A stretch of DNA of 64,000 nucleotides from Pseudobdellovibrionaceae bacterium. GTDB taxonomy: Bacteria; Bdellovibrionota; Bdellovibrionia; Bdellovibrionales; UBA1609. A program made the position numbers and the translations under genes. The stretch covers positions 1,922,001-1,986,000 of the forward strand of contig JACKAM010000001.1 in NCBI GenBank assembly GCA_020635075.1, written 5' to 3'. A model generated the notes under the pieces. The model made no database searches. It was not told the origin of the DNA and saw nothing but the letters and a program-made list of their open reading frames with translations. The number at the start of each line of letters is the position of its first letter. The first letter of the stretch is position 1. This document shows positions 1-8,030 of this stretch, in pieces.

Positions 1-87
1 CTCCGCAATTTCATTACAAGGGTTCGAGAAATAATAAAAAAACCTCGAAAAATCAATCTCTTAAGAACTATTTTCAGGACTCAATAA
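1..87 (+). CDS. possible 3' end of an upstream gene (partial)
   Basis: Frame 1 is open from the window edge to a TAA at 85-87 and encodes 28 residues rich in Arg and Lys. It could be the C-terminus of a gene that begins outside the window and runs in the same direction as the glycosyltransferase that follows. No family can be assigned from so short a tail, and an open stretch of this length can occur by chance. Confidence 0.3.
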   Translation, partial: LRNFITRVREIIKKPRKINLLRTIFRTQ

Positions 88-167
88 AGGCCAGAATTCT
101 AGATGTTGGATATCGCTGGACTTTCAGGCAATAGCGAAGTCCGGGCAAAACTGCTAGAGTGCCCGCC

Positions 168-1049
168 ATGGCACTGATAAGCGTGATTCTGCCGACCTAT
201 AATCGCCTCAGTCTGCTCAAGCGGGCCATCGGATCAGTCCTTGCTCAAAGCCACCCTAATTGGGAGCTGATTGTGGTCGATGACGGCTCCGAGGATGGTA
301 CCGCCCAATGGCTCAAGACCGATTCCGAGCTATTGGCCCTGGGGAATCGCTTGCGAGTGATACGGGTGGACAACGGCGGGGTCAGCCGAGCGCGCAACCT
401 GGGTGTTAGCGGGGCCAAGGGAGAGTGGCTGACCTTTTTGGACTCGGATGATGAATGGCTGCCTGAAAAGCTCCAGATGCAAATGACCCATGCGTCCTTA
501 AATCCTCATCATCTACTCATCCACGGCGAAGAGATATGGGTGCGCAACGGAGAGCGGGTTAATCCCTGCAAACACCATCAAAAGTTTGGCGGGAGAATCT
601 TTGCAAAATGCCTGCCTCTATGTGTGATCTCGCCCTCGACGGTGATGATTCATAGGGATTTGTTTCAAGAAGTGGGACTCTTTAATGAAGAGTTTCCGGT
701 TTGTGAGGATTATGAACTATGGCTGCGGATCTGTTCTCGCTTTGAAGTGGGCTTTATTTCTGATCCCCTCATTATCAAGTACGGAGGCCACGAGGACCAG
801 CTCTCCAAGCGCTATAAGGCCATGGATTACTGGCGAGTCAAAGCCTTGGCCCCTTACCTGACAAATTTCAATATTACCGATCGAGAAAGGACCTCTGTTC
901 GCGAAGTTCTGGAAAAGAAGTGTCGTATCCTTCTGCAGGGCTATGAAAAACACAACAACATGGAAAACTATGATGAAGTCTCTGCTTATCTTCATAGGTG
1001 CCAGGTTCCGAAAATGCGTCCTGATGAGTCAAATCAGTTCATTTTTTGA
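168..1049 (+). CDS. family 2 glycosyltransferase
   Basis: GT-A fold glycosyltransferase, predicted to move a sugar from a nucleotide-sugar donor to a polysaccharide, lipid or protein acceptor at the cytoplasmic face. The N-terminus has the family opening ISVILPTYNR, then VVDDGSEDGT and the DxD-like LDSDDEW near residue 90. The C-terminal part has the EDYELWLR motif typical of GT2 enzymes. I chose the ATG at 168; a GTG at 159 is also in frame, and neither has a good ribosome-binding site. The last ~17 codons lie in the left arm of a long hairpin and the TGA is in its loop, so the natural C-terminus may have been replaced. Acceptor and donor cannot be predicted. Confidence 0.9.
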   Translation: MALISVILPTYNRLSLLKRAIGSVLAQSHPNWELIVVDDGSEDGTAQWLKTDSELLALGNRLRVIRVDNGGVSRARNLGVSGAKGEWLTFLDSDDEWLPEKLQMQMTHASLNPHHLLIHGEEIWVRNGERVNPCKHHQKFGGRIFAKCLPLCVISPSTVMIHRDLFQEVGLFNEEFPVCEDYELWLRICSRFEVGFISDPLIIKYGGHEDQLSKRYKAMDYWRVKALAPYLTNFNITDRERTSVREVLEKKCRILLQGYEKHNNMENYDEVSAYLHRCQVPKMRPDESNQFIF

Positions 1050-1101
1050 GAACTGAATTGACTCATCAGGACGCATTTTCGGAACCTGGCACCTATGAAG
1101 A
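989..1101. repeat. long inverted repeat (52-bp stem, family A copy 1)
   Basis: Arms 989-1040 and 1050-1101 pair over 52 bp with a single mismatch around a 9-nt T-rich loop. The core GGTGCCAGGTTCCGAA is shared with the repeat at 2449-2552. The glycosyltransferase stop codon is in the loop, and the ATG of the next gene is in the right arm near its foot. As RNA this would be a very stable hairpin that could end or attenuate transcription and block initiation at the next gene. It may be a small mobile palindromic element. Confidence 0.9.
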
Positions 1102-2483
1102 AGAAGCCCCTAAAACAAATCCAATCCAACTTTATCGGTCGGGGCTTTCGCTTGGCCAAACTCACAGCCAAGGTGGGCGCAAAAGCTGCAGGTCATAGTT
1201 TGGGCAAACTAGTTTCCTCTTCAGACAAGAATCCCGAAAAGTGGTCTCAGTACCTTAAGGCCCAAGCTGAGATTTTAAGCCAGGAACTGGGACAACTCAA
1301 AGGCAGCGTGATGAAGGCGGGACAACTGCTTTCCACCTATGGGGAGCACTTTTTACCTCCGGAAGCCAACGAACTTCTCATGTCTCTTCAGCACAAATCC
1401 CCTCCCCTTGAGTGGGTCCGGGTCGAGAAGGCTTTGCTTCAAGAGCTTGGGCAGGATGTCCTCTCTGAACTTGCGGTCGATCCCGAACCTTTTGCCGCTG
1501 CCTCCTTGGGCCAGGTCCACCGGGCCGTGATTAAGGAAACAGGCGAACAATTGGCTCTTAAGATTCAGTATCCAGGCGTGGAAAAGGCCATTGCCACTGA
1601 TTTGAAATTCCTCAAAATGATGTTTCAACTCACCGACCTCTTCCCCTCTGGTTTTCAAAGTGAAGCCATCATGGAAGAGTTCAAGGTCATGCTCCACCAG
1701 GAGCTGGATTATGAGCAGGAGGCTCGTGAAACTATCTGGTTTCATAACCAATTGCGAGATATTCCGCGGGTCCAAGTTCCCCGTGTCTACCAAAAGTATT
1801 CGTCAAAACGAATTCTCGCCACCGAGTTTATGGACTCGATTCCGGCCGGAGATCCCCAGGTGCAAAAGTGGCCCGAGGAGACCCGCCATGAGGTGGCCCG
1901 CCTGTTTTTGAACGTGTATATGCGCGAATTGTTCGAGTGGGGAAAGGTGCAAACTGATCCTCATTTTGGCAACTACCGAGTACGCCTAAATGAAGAGGGA
2001 CTTCCCATTTTAATCCTCTTGGACTTTGGGGCTGTCCGCGAACTCCCCTACGGTTTTCAGACTTCTTACCGACGTATGGTGGCAGGAGCCCTTTACCATC
2101 GACGAGAGGACGTCATTGCCGGCGGCCGGTCCCTGGGATTTCTGCGCGATGAAGACTCCCCAGAGCATGTGGATGTTTTTGTCCGCCTTTGCTATCTGGT
2201 CACCGAGCCTTTTGCTGATCCAGCATGGAAATCCGTGCCCAATGACCTGATGGATTCCCAAGGCCGCTACAACTGGGCCGAGAGCGATCTTCCCCAGCGG
2301 GTGGCTCGCACCGGCACCGAACTCATCAGCCAATTCCGTTTGCGAACGCCACCTCGGGAAGTGGTCTTTATCGACCGCAAGCTAGGAGGCACCTTCACTT
2401 TCATGAGTCATTTGGGCTGCATCATTGATGGGCGACCCATCATCACTAAGATGGTGCCAGGTTCCGAATATGCGTCCAGTTGA
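1095..2483 (+). CDS. ABC1/AarF/UbiB-family atypical kinase
   Basis: ABC1 (UbiB/ADCK) family protein-kinase-like ATPase; members support ubiquinone or other isoprenoid-lipid metabolism. Family marks are the KxGQ-type motif (VMKAGQLLS, ~residue 75), the Ala-rich loop AAASLGQVHRA that replaces the usual Gly-rich loop, the ALKIQYPG lysine, the catalytic-loop-like TDPHFGNY and the metal-binding LLDFGAV. Length (462 residues) is normal. There is no C-terminal membrane anchor of the classical UbiB kind. The ATG lies inside the right arm of the preceding hairpin and has no clear Shine-Dalgarno sequence; the stop codon lies in the left arm of the next hairpin, so both ends abut palindromes. The substrate is unknown. 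Confidence 0.88.
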   Translation: MKKKPLKQIQSNFIGRGFRLAKLTAKVGAKAAGHSLGKLVSSSDKNPEKWSQYLKAQAEILSQELGQLKGSVMKAGQLLSTYGEHFLPPEANELLMSLQHKSPPLEWVRVEKALLQELGQDVLSELAVDPEPFAAASLGQVHRAVIKETGEQLALKIQYPGVEKAIATDLKFLKMMFQLTDLFPSGFQSEAIMEEFKVMLHQELDYEQEARETIWFHNQLRDIPRVQVPRVYQKYSSKRILATEFMDSIPAGDPQVQKWPEETRHEVARLFLNVYMRELFEWGKVQTDPHFGNYRVRLNEEGLPILILLDFGAVRELPYGFQTSYRRMVAGALYHRREDVIAGGRSLGFLRDEDSPEHVDVFVRLCYLVTEPFADPAWKSVPNDLMDSQGRYNWAESDLPQRVARTGTELISQFRLRTPPREVVFIDRKLGGTFTFMSHLGCIIDGRPIITKMVPGSEYASS

Positions 2484-2552
2484 GTCAAATCAGTTCTAAT
2501 TTTAGAAATGATTTGACTCAACTGGACGCATATTCGGAACCTGGCACCATCT
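2449..2552. repeat. long inverted repeat (48-bp stem, family A copy 2)
   Basis: Arms 2449-2496 and 2505-2552 pair over 48 bp with one mismatch around an 8-nt loop. It shares the outer core and the TGAGTCAAATCAGTTC inner segment with copy 1. Where the two copies differ mid-stem (CCTGATGAG against CCAGTTGAG), both arms differ in a compensating way, so pairing is kept. The TGA of the upstream gene is in the left arm, and the next gene's ATG (2553) starts at the first base after the right arm. Confidence 0.9.
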
Positions 2553-3236
2553 ATGATTGAAATTCCTCTTTGGCGCCTCAGCCTGGCATTTATTCCCATG
2601 ATCATTGTATTGATCTACTATGCCCGTCTGGGAATCGCGCGCAAGAACACCTTGATCGCCACCTTCCGCATGCTCCTTCAACTTTCTCTCGTGGGCTTTG
2701 TCCTCAAGTTTTTGTTTACCTCGGATAATCCTGTGTTGATTTCCGGGTTTCTTACCTTGATGTTGGCCATGACCAGTTGGATATCTCTGCAGTCGATCAA
2801 AGAACAGCGACGACAGCTCTATTTGCGAGCCCTGATCTCTTTGGCCACAGGCTGTCTACCCACATTGGCCATCATCATTTTTGGAGTCCTCAATCACACT
2901 CCCTGGTACGAACCAAAATACCTGATCCCTCTGGCTGGTATGATCTTTTCCAACGCCATGAATGCCTTAAGCTTGTCTGCAGAAAGGTACGACAAAGAGA
3001 GGGCCTATGGCCATAGCATTGAGGACTCGCGCAAGATGGCTCTACAAGCGGCATTGATTCCGCTCACCAATACTTTTTTAGCAGTCGGCATAGTTTCATT
3101 TCCCGGCATGATGACCGGACAAATTCTCGCCGGTGCCGACCCGCTGTTGGCGGCCCGCTACCAGATTATGGTTCTCGCCATGGCCTTTGGTTCCGCCGGC
3201 CTTTCCTCGACAGTCTATCTTCTCAAGTCCAAGTAA
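2553..3236 (+). CDS. FetB/YbbM-like ABC transporter permease (UPF0014)
   Basis: Integral membrane protein of 227 residues with about six to seven hydrophobic segments, matching the UPF0014/FetB family (E. coli FetB works with the ATPase FetA in iron export). Supporting features are the YYARLGIARKN opening loop, a central PLAGMIFSNAMNALSL segment and the SFPGMMTGQILAGADP segment near the C-terminus, all conserved in the family. No ATPase partner gene lies next to it here. The start codon directly follows the hairpin at 2449-2552 and no ribosome-binding site is visible, so translation may depend on that structure or on readthrough from the gene before it. Confidence 0.82.
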   Translation: MIEIPLWRLSLAFIPMIIVLIYYARLGIARKNTLIATFRMLLQLSLVGFVLKFLFTSDNPVLISGFLTLMLAMTSWISLQSIKEQRRQLYLRALISLATGCLPTLAIIIFGVLNHTPWYEPKYLIPLAGMIFSNAMNALSLSAERYDKERAYGHSIEDSRKMALQAALIPLTNTFLAVGIVSFPGMMTGQILAGADPLLAARYQIMVLAMAFGSAGLSSTVYLLKSK

Positions 3237-3281
3237 AGGTCGCTTAGGCAAAGAGCCGCCCAATCAAGCGTGCTCTTCGCC

Positions 3282-4526
3282 TCAAGCCTTATTCGGTACG
3301 GTCAACCACAGAGAAGTCAAACCTAGGCCTGCGGCGATAAGAGAGCCGACCATAATACCGAGTTTGGATTCGGTGATGCTCAGTGTTTCGGTGTAAGCCA
3401 GGCTGCCTATAAAAAGAGACATGGTAAAACCGATTCCGGCCAAAAAACCCACGGCCGTCACTTGGGACCAAGTGATTCCATCGGGCAATTCAACCCACTT
3501 GAGCTTGGCGGGAATGTAGGTGAAAAGAAAAATCCCCAATGGTTTGCCAAGGACCAAACCCAAGATAACGCCAATGGCCACGCTTCCCTGGAGGACTTCA
3601 GCAAAGTCCACTCCAACCAAGGTGACTCCGGCATTGAAAAAGGCGAACACAGGCATGATACCAAAGGCAACCCAAGGGTGGAGAGCATGAATGTACCTGT
3701 CCAGCAGTTCGGTTTTTGCTGGTTTTGGCTCACCCTCCCCCGGAATTGAACTGGCCGGAGTCAAAAAGGCCAAAAACACACCCGCTAAGGTGGCATGAAT
3801 TCCTGACTTCAAAAAGAAAAACCAAGTGATAACACCTAGGATAATGCCAATGCCCATATTTCGGAACCCAGCATAGTTGAGCATGGTCAGAGTCAACAGG
3901 GAGATTCCGGCAAAGCCCAAGTAGCTTGCGGCGATTTCGTTAGTATAAAACAACGCGATCACTGAGATGGCCCCAAGATCATCAACAATAGCCAACGCCA
4001 GGAGGAAGATCTTAAGTGCCGTGGGAACCCGGCTTCCGAGCAAGGCAAGGGCCCCCAGAGCAAAAGCAATGTCAGTGGCCATGGGGATCCCCCATCCTTT
4101 GATGGAGGGTGAGCCTAAGTTTAGCGAGATAAACAGGAGGGCGGGCAAGGCCATTCCGCCAAGGGCAGCGAGAATGGAGAAAGAGGCCTTCTTTGGGGAA
4201 GACAGGTCTCCGTCCAACAGTTCCCGTTTGATCTCAAGGCCGACGAGGTAAAAGAAGATTGCCATTAAGCCATCGTTAACGAGGAGCAGGAGGCTTTTAC
4301 TCAAAATAAAGTCACCAAAGTTGATGGCAATCGGAGTGTTGATCAACTGCTCGTAAACAGAAATCAGAGGGGAATAATTGGCAAACACCATGGCAAGGGC
4401 GGCGGAAATAAACAAGACAATGCCGCCTGAGGCTTCAAGCCTCAGAAAGCTCTGTAGTGGTGAGGTGACCAGGTCAATGGTGGTCCTCACCACGTTATTC
4501 GGTTTTGGTGGGTTCTTACTCGTCAC
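3282..4526 (-). CDS. nhaA: Na+/H+ antiporter NhaA
   Basis: Electrogenic Na+/H+ antiporter of the inner membrane, 414 residues with about 12 transmembrane segments. Diagnostic segments are the N-terminal ASGGIVLF, the VGLEIKRELL loop, the discontinuous-helix motif MATDIAFALG and the ion-binding pair of Asp residues in AIVDDLGA. The start is GTG at 4526 with GGAG upstream. It follows the hibernation-factor-like gene on the same strand by 27 nt, and both diverge from nhaR, which very likely controls them in response to Na+ or alkaline pH. It faces the FetB-like gene tail to tail. Confidence 0.96.
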   Translation of the reverse strand: MTSKNPPKPNNVVRTTIDLVTSPLQSFLRLEASGGIVLFISAALAMVFANYSPLISVYEQLINTPIAINFGDFILSKSLLLLVNDGLMAIFFYLVGLEIKRELLDGDLSSPKKASFSILAALGGMALPALLFISLNLGSPSIKGWGIPMATDIAFALGALALLGSRVPTALKIFLLALAIVDDLGAISVIALFYTNEIAASYLGFAGISLLTLTMLNYAGFRNMGIGIILGVITWFFFLKSGIHATLAGVFLAFLTPASSIPGEGEPKPAKTELLDRYIHALHPWVAFGIMPVFAFFNAGVTLVGVDFAEVLQGSVAIGVILGLVLGKPLGIFLFTYIPAKLKWVELPDGITWSQVTAVGFLAGIGFTMSLFIGSLAYTETLSITESKLGIMVGSLIAAGLGLTSLWLTVPNKA

Positions 4527-4553
4527 TGGACTCCATTCATGGCTCAGTAGAAA

Positions 4554-4910
4554 CTAGGATTCATGAGACGCGGTGGACAATGCAACTGTCTTCAGTTGGC
4601 GGCGGCGCAAATAGCGTTTTTTTGAGACCCGCTTCTCCCGCCAATTAACTGCCTGTCGCAGGATCTTGGCTTGCAGTTTTGCAATAAGGGCAAATAGGTT
4701 TCGTGATTTTGCTTTGGCCACAAAGGAGCCGATTCGCGATCTGATTTCCAGCCGGCCCTCATAGAAATCCGAGGTTTTGCTGATGAACCCCTTAACCCGC
4801 GAGTGGCCTGGGACGATGTCCTGGACATTCTCAACTAAGGCTCTGAGTTGGCGACGGTGACCGGGTCTGACCTCCTTGCGATGAACCTTTATTTGAACAG
4901 CTTCTTGCAT
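4554..4910 (-). CDS. HPF/RaiA-like (S30AE) ribosome-associated protein
   Basis: A 118-residue basic protein that resembles the ribosome hibernation-promoting factor fold: an N-terminal beta strand (QIKVHRKEV), a mid-protein strand YEGRLEIRSRIG, then a long helix with the spacing seen in HPF/YfiA proteins, and an Arg/Lys-rich tail. HPF-type proteins bind the 30S decoding region and silence ribosomes under stress. The ATG has GGAGG just upstream. Its place as first gene in front of nhaA suggests co-induction with Na+/pH stress. The match is by pattern only; another RNA-binding role is possible. Confidence 0.6.
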   Translation of the reverse strand: MQEAVQIKVHRKEVRPGHRRQLRALVENVQDIVPGHSRVKGFISKTSDFYEGRLEIRSRIGSFVAKAKSRNLFALIAKLQAKILRQAVNWREKRVSKKRYLRRRQLKTVALSTASHES

Positions 4911-4985
4911 TAGGGACCTCCAAGTTGGGTTTAGTGACTCCTTAGTAGACTAAACCAACAAGATAATTTATAAAAATGTATAAAT

Positions 4986-5002
4986 TCGAAGAAATACTTC
5001 GA
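4986..5002. promoter_or_regulatory. palindromic operator candidate between hpf-like/nhaA and nhaR
   Basis: TTCGAAG-AAATA-CTTCGAT is a perfect 6-bp TCGAAG/CTTCGA dyad with a 5-bp centre, and further ATTCGAA/TTCGAAT elements flank it in the AT-rich 115-bp divergent region. LysR-type regulators bind such interrupted dyads (T-N11-A type), so this is the likely NhaR site. Confidence 0.5.
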
Positions 5003-5025
5003 TTTATTCGAATTAAGGAGAAATT

Positions 5026-5931
5026 GTGAATTGGCTGAATTACCACCATCTGCTGTACTTTAGGGCTATTGCCACTGAAGGCAGTATATCCAAAGCCTCT
5101 GAAAAGCTGTTAGTGGGTCAGCCGGCCCTAAGTGCTCAACTGAAACAACTGGAAGAGTCCTTCTCGGAAAAGTTATTTGAAAGGCGCAATCGTAAACTCA
5201 TTTTGACGGACGCAGGGAAGGCAGCCCTTAAATATGCCAATCAAATTCATGATCTGGGCAGTGAACTTCTGGAAGTCCTGAATAGTAAATCCCATTCGGC
5301 AAAACCTCGGCTGGGTATTGGCTCAATGGATAGCATTCCCAAAAACCTGGTCGTCCAAATTATTCAGGCAGCAAGAAAATTTCAGGATTGCCATGTGACG
5401 GCCCTGGACGGAACGGGAGACGAACTCTATCGATTACTCACGGCCCACTCACTAGATGTCATCATTTCGAATCACCATTTGATCTTTGGTGATGACAAAT
5501 CTGTCTTTAGCCGCTCAATTGCCAAGCTCAAGATAGGAGTCTATGGAGCCAAACCCTTCCTTCCTTTGAAAAAGGGATTCCCAAAATCCTTAGTAGGACA
5601 GCCACTGATCCTACCTACTCAGCACAGTAAATTGAGACACGATGTAGACCACTTTTTTGAAAGTCATAAGATTGTCATCAATGTGGTGGCAGACACCCAA
5701 GACACGACAGTTCAAAAACTCTTGGCCGCTGAGGGCGAAGGACTCATTGTTGAACCTGAGTTTGCCGTCAAAGTGCTGCTTGCAGAAAAAAAACTATTTA
5801 AGATCGGATACCTTAGGGGCGTCTACGAGGAGTTCTTTCTGACCTCCATGAAGAGAACTGTGGCCAATCCGGTTGCCAGTTTCTTGATGAAACAGTTCCA
5901 GTTCACTCGGCCGACTTCAGAAAGAGCCTAG
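5026..5931 (+). CDS. nhaR: LysR-family transcriptional activator NhaR
   Basis: A 301-residue LysR-type regulator. The N-terminal winged helix-turn-helix matches NhaR closely (NYHHLLYFRAIATEGSISKAS, LSAQLKQLE, KLFERRNRKLILTDAG), followed by a co-inducer domain from ~residue 92. The start is GTG at 5026 with AAGGAG seven bases upstream. It is divergent from the hpf-like/nhaA pair, the expected arrangement for an activator of the Na+/H+ antiporter, which is why I assign the symbol. Sodium is the known signal in E. coli; here it is inferred. Confidence 0.88.
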   Translation: MNWLNYHHLLYFRAIATEGSISKASEKLLVGQPALSAQLKQLEESFSEKLFERRNRKLILTDAGKAALKYANQIHDLGSELLEVLNSKSHSAKPRLGIGSMDSIPKNLVVQIIQAARKFQDCHVTALDGTGDELYRLLTAHSLDVIISNHHLIFGDDKSVFSRSIAKLKIGVYGAKPFLPLKKGFPKSLVGQPLILPTQHSKLRHDVDHFFESHKIVINVVADTQDTTVQKLLAAEGEGLIVEPEFAVKVLLAEKKLFKIGYLRGVYEEFFLTSMKRTVANPVASFLMKQFQFTRPTSERA

Positions 5932-5988
5932 CGGTGACAGGAATGGATCTTTCTGCCTCTCAAAACCCCATATTTCTATTCAGCTTCG

Positions 5989-6062
5989 CGGCACACAAAG
6001 AAACCCGGTACCTTTGGGTGCCGCAATGCCGTACCCAAAGGTACGGGTTTCTTTGTGTGCCG
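5989..6062. repeat. inverted repeat (~35-bp stem)
   Basis: The arms CGGCACACAAAGAAACCCG...GGTGCCG and their complement pair over about 35 bp with a one-base bulge and one mismatch, around a 3-nt loop. It lies in the 391-bp gap between nhaR and the next lipoprotein gene and is followed by no T-run. The rest of the gap (5932-6322) holds only a small ACTCCT/AGGAGT hairpin near 6210. The short open frame across this repeat is not credible as a gene. Confidence 0.85.
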
Positions 6063-6322
6063 CAAAGCCCTGTGTTTTCTGGCATCCGCCCCAGGCAGGT
6101 GAGAATTATCATGAAACCTATCCCCCCTTTGACAGCTGCAAATAGACTGGTCAGTAATCGACAAATTAGTCTCATTCCAGGCCTCTAGACAGAGCCATTA
6201 TCTGAAAACACTCCTAAAGGAGTACACGGGGAATACCGTTTGCAAATTTAGATGGCAGGTTGGTTGGACCTGTTACCCTTGAGGCCGGATGCCTTGAGTG
6301 AAGAGGCCAGGAGTTTGGTGTT

Positions 6323-7285
6323 ATGGATACTGGGTTGATTTTAAGACCTTTTGCCAAAGGTCTTCTACTAGGTGCCCTTTTTCTATTGGGCTGTGAAGGC
6401 GAATTCGAAGCCGCACAAATTGGCTTTACCACGACAGAGCAGAATCAGGGTTCCCAGGTGGGATCGAACAATCCCCCGCCCCCGAGCGAGCCGCCAACGG
6501 AGCCGCCCGCTGAGCCGCCGGGACCAAGTGAGCCTCCGGCTCCTCCTCCTCCTGCGCCGCCACCGGCACCGCCTCCAGCTCCAGCGGGAATCCCTGTATT
6601 GCCTCACAAGACGGACTTCCTCTCAACAGGTTGCTACACCCATGTGTTTCCCGGTTTAGACTCTGCTAAGCGAGCCAGTTGTCTTCGTGGAATCAAAAAC
6701 CGTGGCTACACTCACTTTTATGTCTACGCCTACAATGAAAAAGACTATGGCGGTCCCAGCTTTAACTACTACGCCAATCCTCAAGGACTAAAACAACGAC
6801 TTCAGGAAATTAAGGATGCGGGTTTGGCACCCGTCTTGTGGCTCTTTCCAGACGATGCACCCAACGTCCACGGCCAAGCCACATCCACGCTCAAGGATTG
6901 GATGTCGAAGCTGATTCCTGTGGTAGATGAACTGGTGAATAGTTATGTTTTGGGACTGGAATTGGACGAATACTGGCCGGGCAACAAAGTTAACGAATTG
7001 GGCACTCACTTAAACACTCTCACCAATAAGAAAATTGCCGTTCACCAGTTGAGTACGCGCTACGATTATGCTCGCTACGGTTGGTGTGACTACATGATTC
7101 TTCAATACGGCTTTGGCGAGTCTTCCTCCTTCGTGCAAAGTCTCACCCGTAAAGCTATCAATGAACTTAAAAAACCCGTTGTCGCTGGTGAATACGCCTT
7201 GCGTGATGAACCTCGTGGCAAGGTGCTGGGCGATGCCGCAGTGGCTGCGGGTGCCTCGGGCTTCGGCAATGGCGGGACCCCCTAA
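6323..7285 (+). CDS. lipoprotein with proline-rich linker and TIM-barrel-like domain
   Basis: 320 residues. A lipoprotein signal ends at LFLLGC (Cys ~24). Residues ~50-90 are a low-complexity Pro/Glu/Ala linker (PPAEPP, PPPAPPPAP). From ~95 to the end there is a folded domain with alternating strands and helices, including YTHFYVYAYNEKDYGG, LAPVLWLFPDDA and the acidic GLELDEYW, which looks like a glycoside-hydrolase-type barrel with a possible catalytic acidic cluster. It is probably membrane-anchored and held away from the surface by the linker. CAGGAG precedes the ATG. It ends just before a GATATC palindrome. No family was recognised with certainty. Confidence 0.75.
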   Translation: MDTGLILRPFAKGLLLGALFLLGCEGEFEAAQIGFTTTEQNQGSQVGSNNPPPPSEPPTEPPAEPPGPSEPPAPPPPAPPPAPPPAPAGIPVLPHKTDFLSTGCYTHVFPGLDSAKRASCLRGIKNRGYTHFYVYAYNEKDYGGPSFNYYANPQGLKQRLQEIKDAGLAPVLWLFPDDAPNVHGQATSTLKDWMSKLIPVVDELVNSYVLGLELDEYWPGNKVNELGTHLNTLTNKKIAVHQLSTRYDYARYGWCDYMILQYGFGESSSFVQSLTRKAINELKKPVVAGEYALRDEPRGKVLGDAAVAAGASGFGNGGTP

Positions 7286-7291
7286 AGTACC

Positions 7292-7325
7292 GATATCAGA
7301 TATCGGATATCCGATATCTGATATC
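7292..7325. repeat. perfect 34-bp palindrome of five GATATC units
   Basis: Five GATATC hexamers are separated by single bases A, G, C and T in turn, giving a perfect spacer-less 34-bp palindrome. It sits five bases after the stop codon at 7285 and may fold as a terminator or protein-binding site; no T-run follows. Confidence 0.9.
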
Positions 7326-7432
7326 CGAGCGATTAAACCGTCAGCAAAAACCCCACAGTCATGGCTTTTGACAATAAAAAGCGCTTATATCTTCAGGGTT
7401 TAGAGCTGAGCTGGTCACACTTTTGCAGCATT

Positions 7433-8005
7433 ATGTTGATGATGAAACGGGCGCACGGTTTGATTTGTCTCATTTTGGCTCTCTTGGCCTTCACGGGCTG
7501 CGAACCCCCTACAGGTCCAGCCGGTGGTCCCAATGACAAAGACGTCACCAAGGAAGTGGTTCGCCTCGGGGTGGCTGGCCCAGCCAGCAAGTTATGGTTG
7601 TGGAGCTACGCCGTGATGGATTATTTGCAGGACCCAGGCTACGTCCGCGTGGAAGCCGACCTGACAGCCAACGCCATGGACTACACCCACTACTGCCCTA
7701 ATCGCAACGAAGTCCAGGACCGCATTGATATCCCCAGTGGTGTGACCGACACTCTTCAGGACTTGTTTGCCAATCAGGAGCTTTGCAGGCTGCGCTTTGA
7801 TATTCCACGGGACCATCCCGTGTGTATGGCCATGGTTTTACCGCTTGCGGAGATTAAGCTCGCCAATGGAGAAGACCTTATCCTCAATCAGGAAGGCACC
7901 TCCATTTGCTACCAGTCTCTCACCTATTTCTGTGATCCTGAGGCGGCCAAGACTTTTCTTGAGCAGCTTAAAGCTCTGGTGGATGAAGCTCCACCCTGTC
8001 CGTAG
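7433..8005 (+). CDS. small lipoprotein of unknown function
   Basis: I place the start at one of the ATGs at 7433, 7439 or 7442, because these put a lipoprotein signal (LILALLAFTGC) at the N-terminus; the longer frame from 7361 would bury it. The mature protein of about 165 residues has several Cys (YCPNRN, LCRLRF, ICYQSL, YFCDPEA) that could form disulfides in the periplasm. I do not recognise the family. It is on the same strand as the preceding lipoprotein and converges on the Omp85-like gene, with a shared hairpin terminator between them. Confidence 0.7.
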   Translation: MLMMKRAHGLICLILALLAFTGCEPPTGPAGGPNDKDVTKEVVRLGVAGPASKLWLWSYAVMDYLQDPGYVRVEADLTANAMDYTHYCPNRNEVQDRIDIPSGVTDTLQDLFANQELCRLRFDIPRDHPVCMAMVLPLAEIKLANGEDLILNQEGTSICYQSLTYFCDPEAAKTFLEQLKALVDEAPPCP

Positions 8006-8030
8006 GGTGCCAAGTTCTCATTTGGTACCT
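8005..8030. terminator. bidirectional hairpin between convergent genes
   Basis: GGTGCCAA and TTGGTACC form an 8-bp stem (one G-U pair) with an 8-nt loop, placed exactly between the ends of two converging genes. There is no long T-run on either side. Confidence 0.55.

Noticed and set aside
5934..6188. 84-codon open frame after nhaR
   Set aside because: It runs through the long palindrome at 5989-6062, has no ribosome-binding site, and its residues mirror the frame on the other strand.
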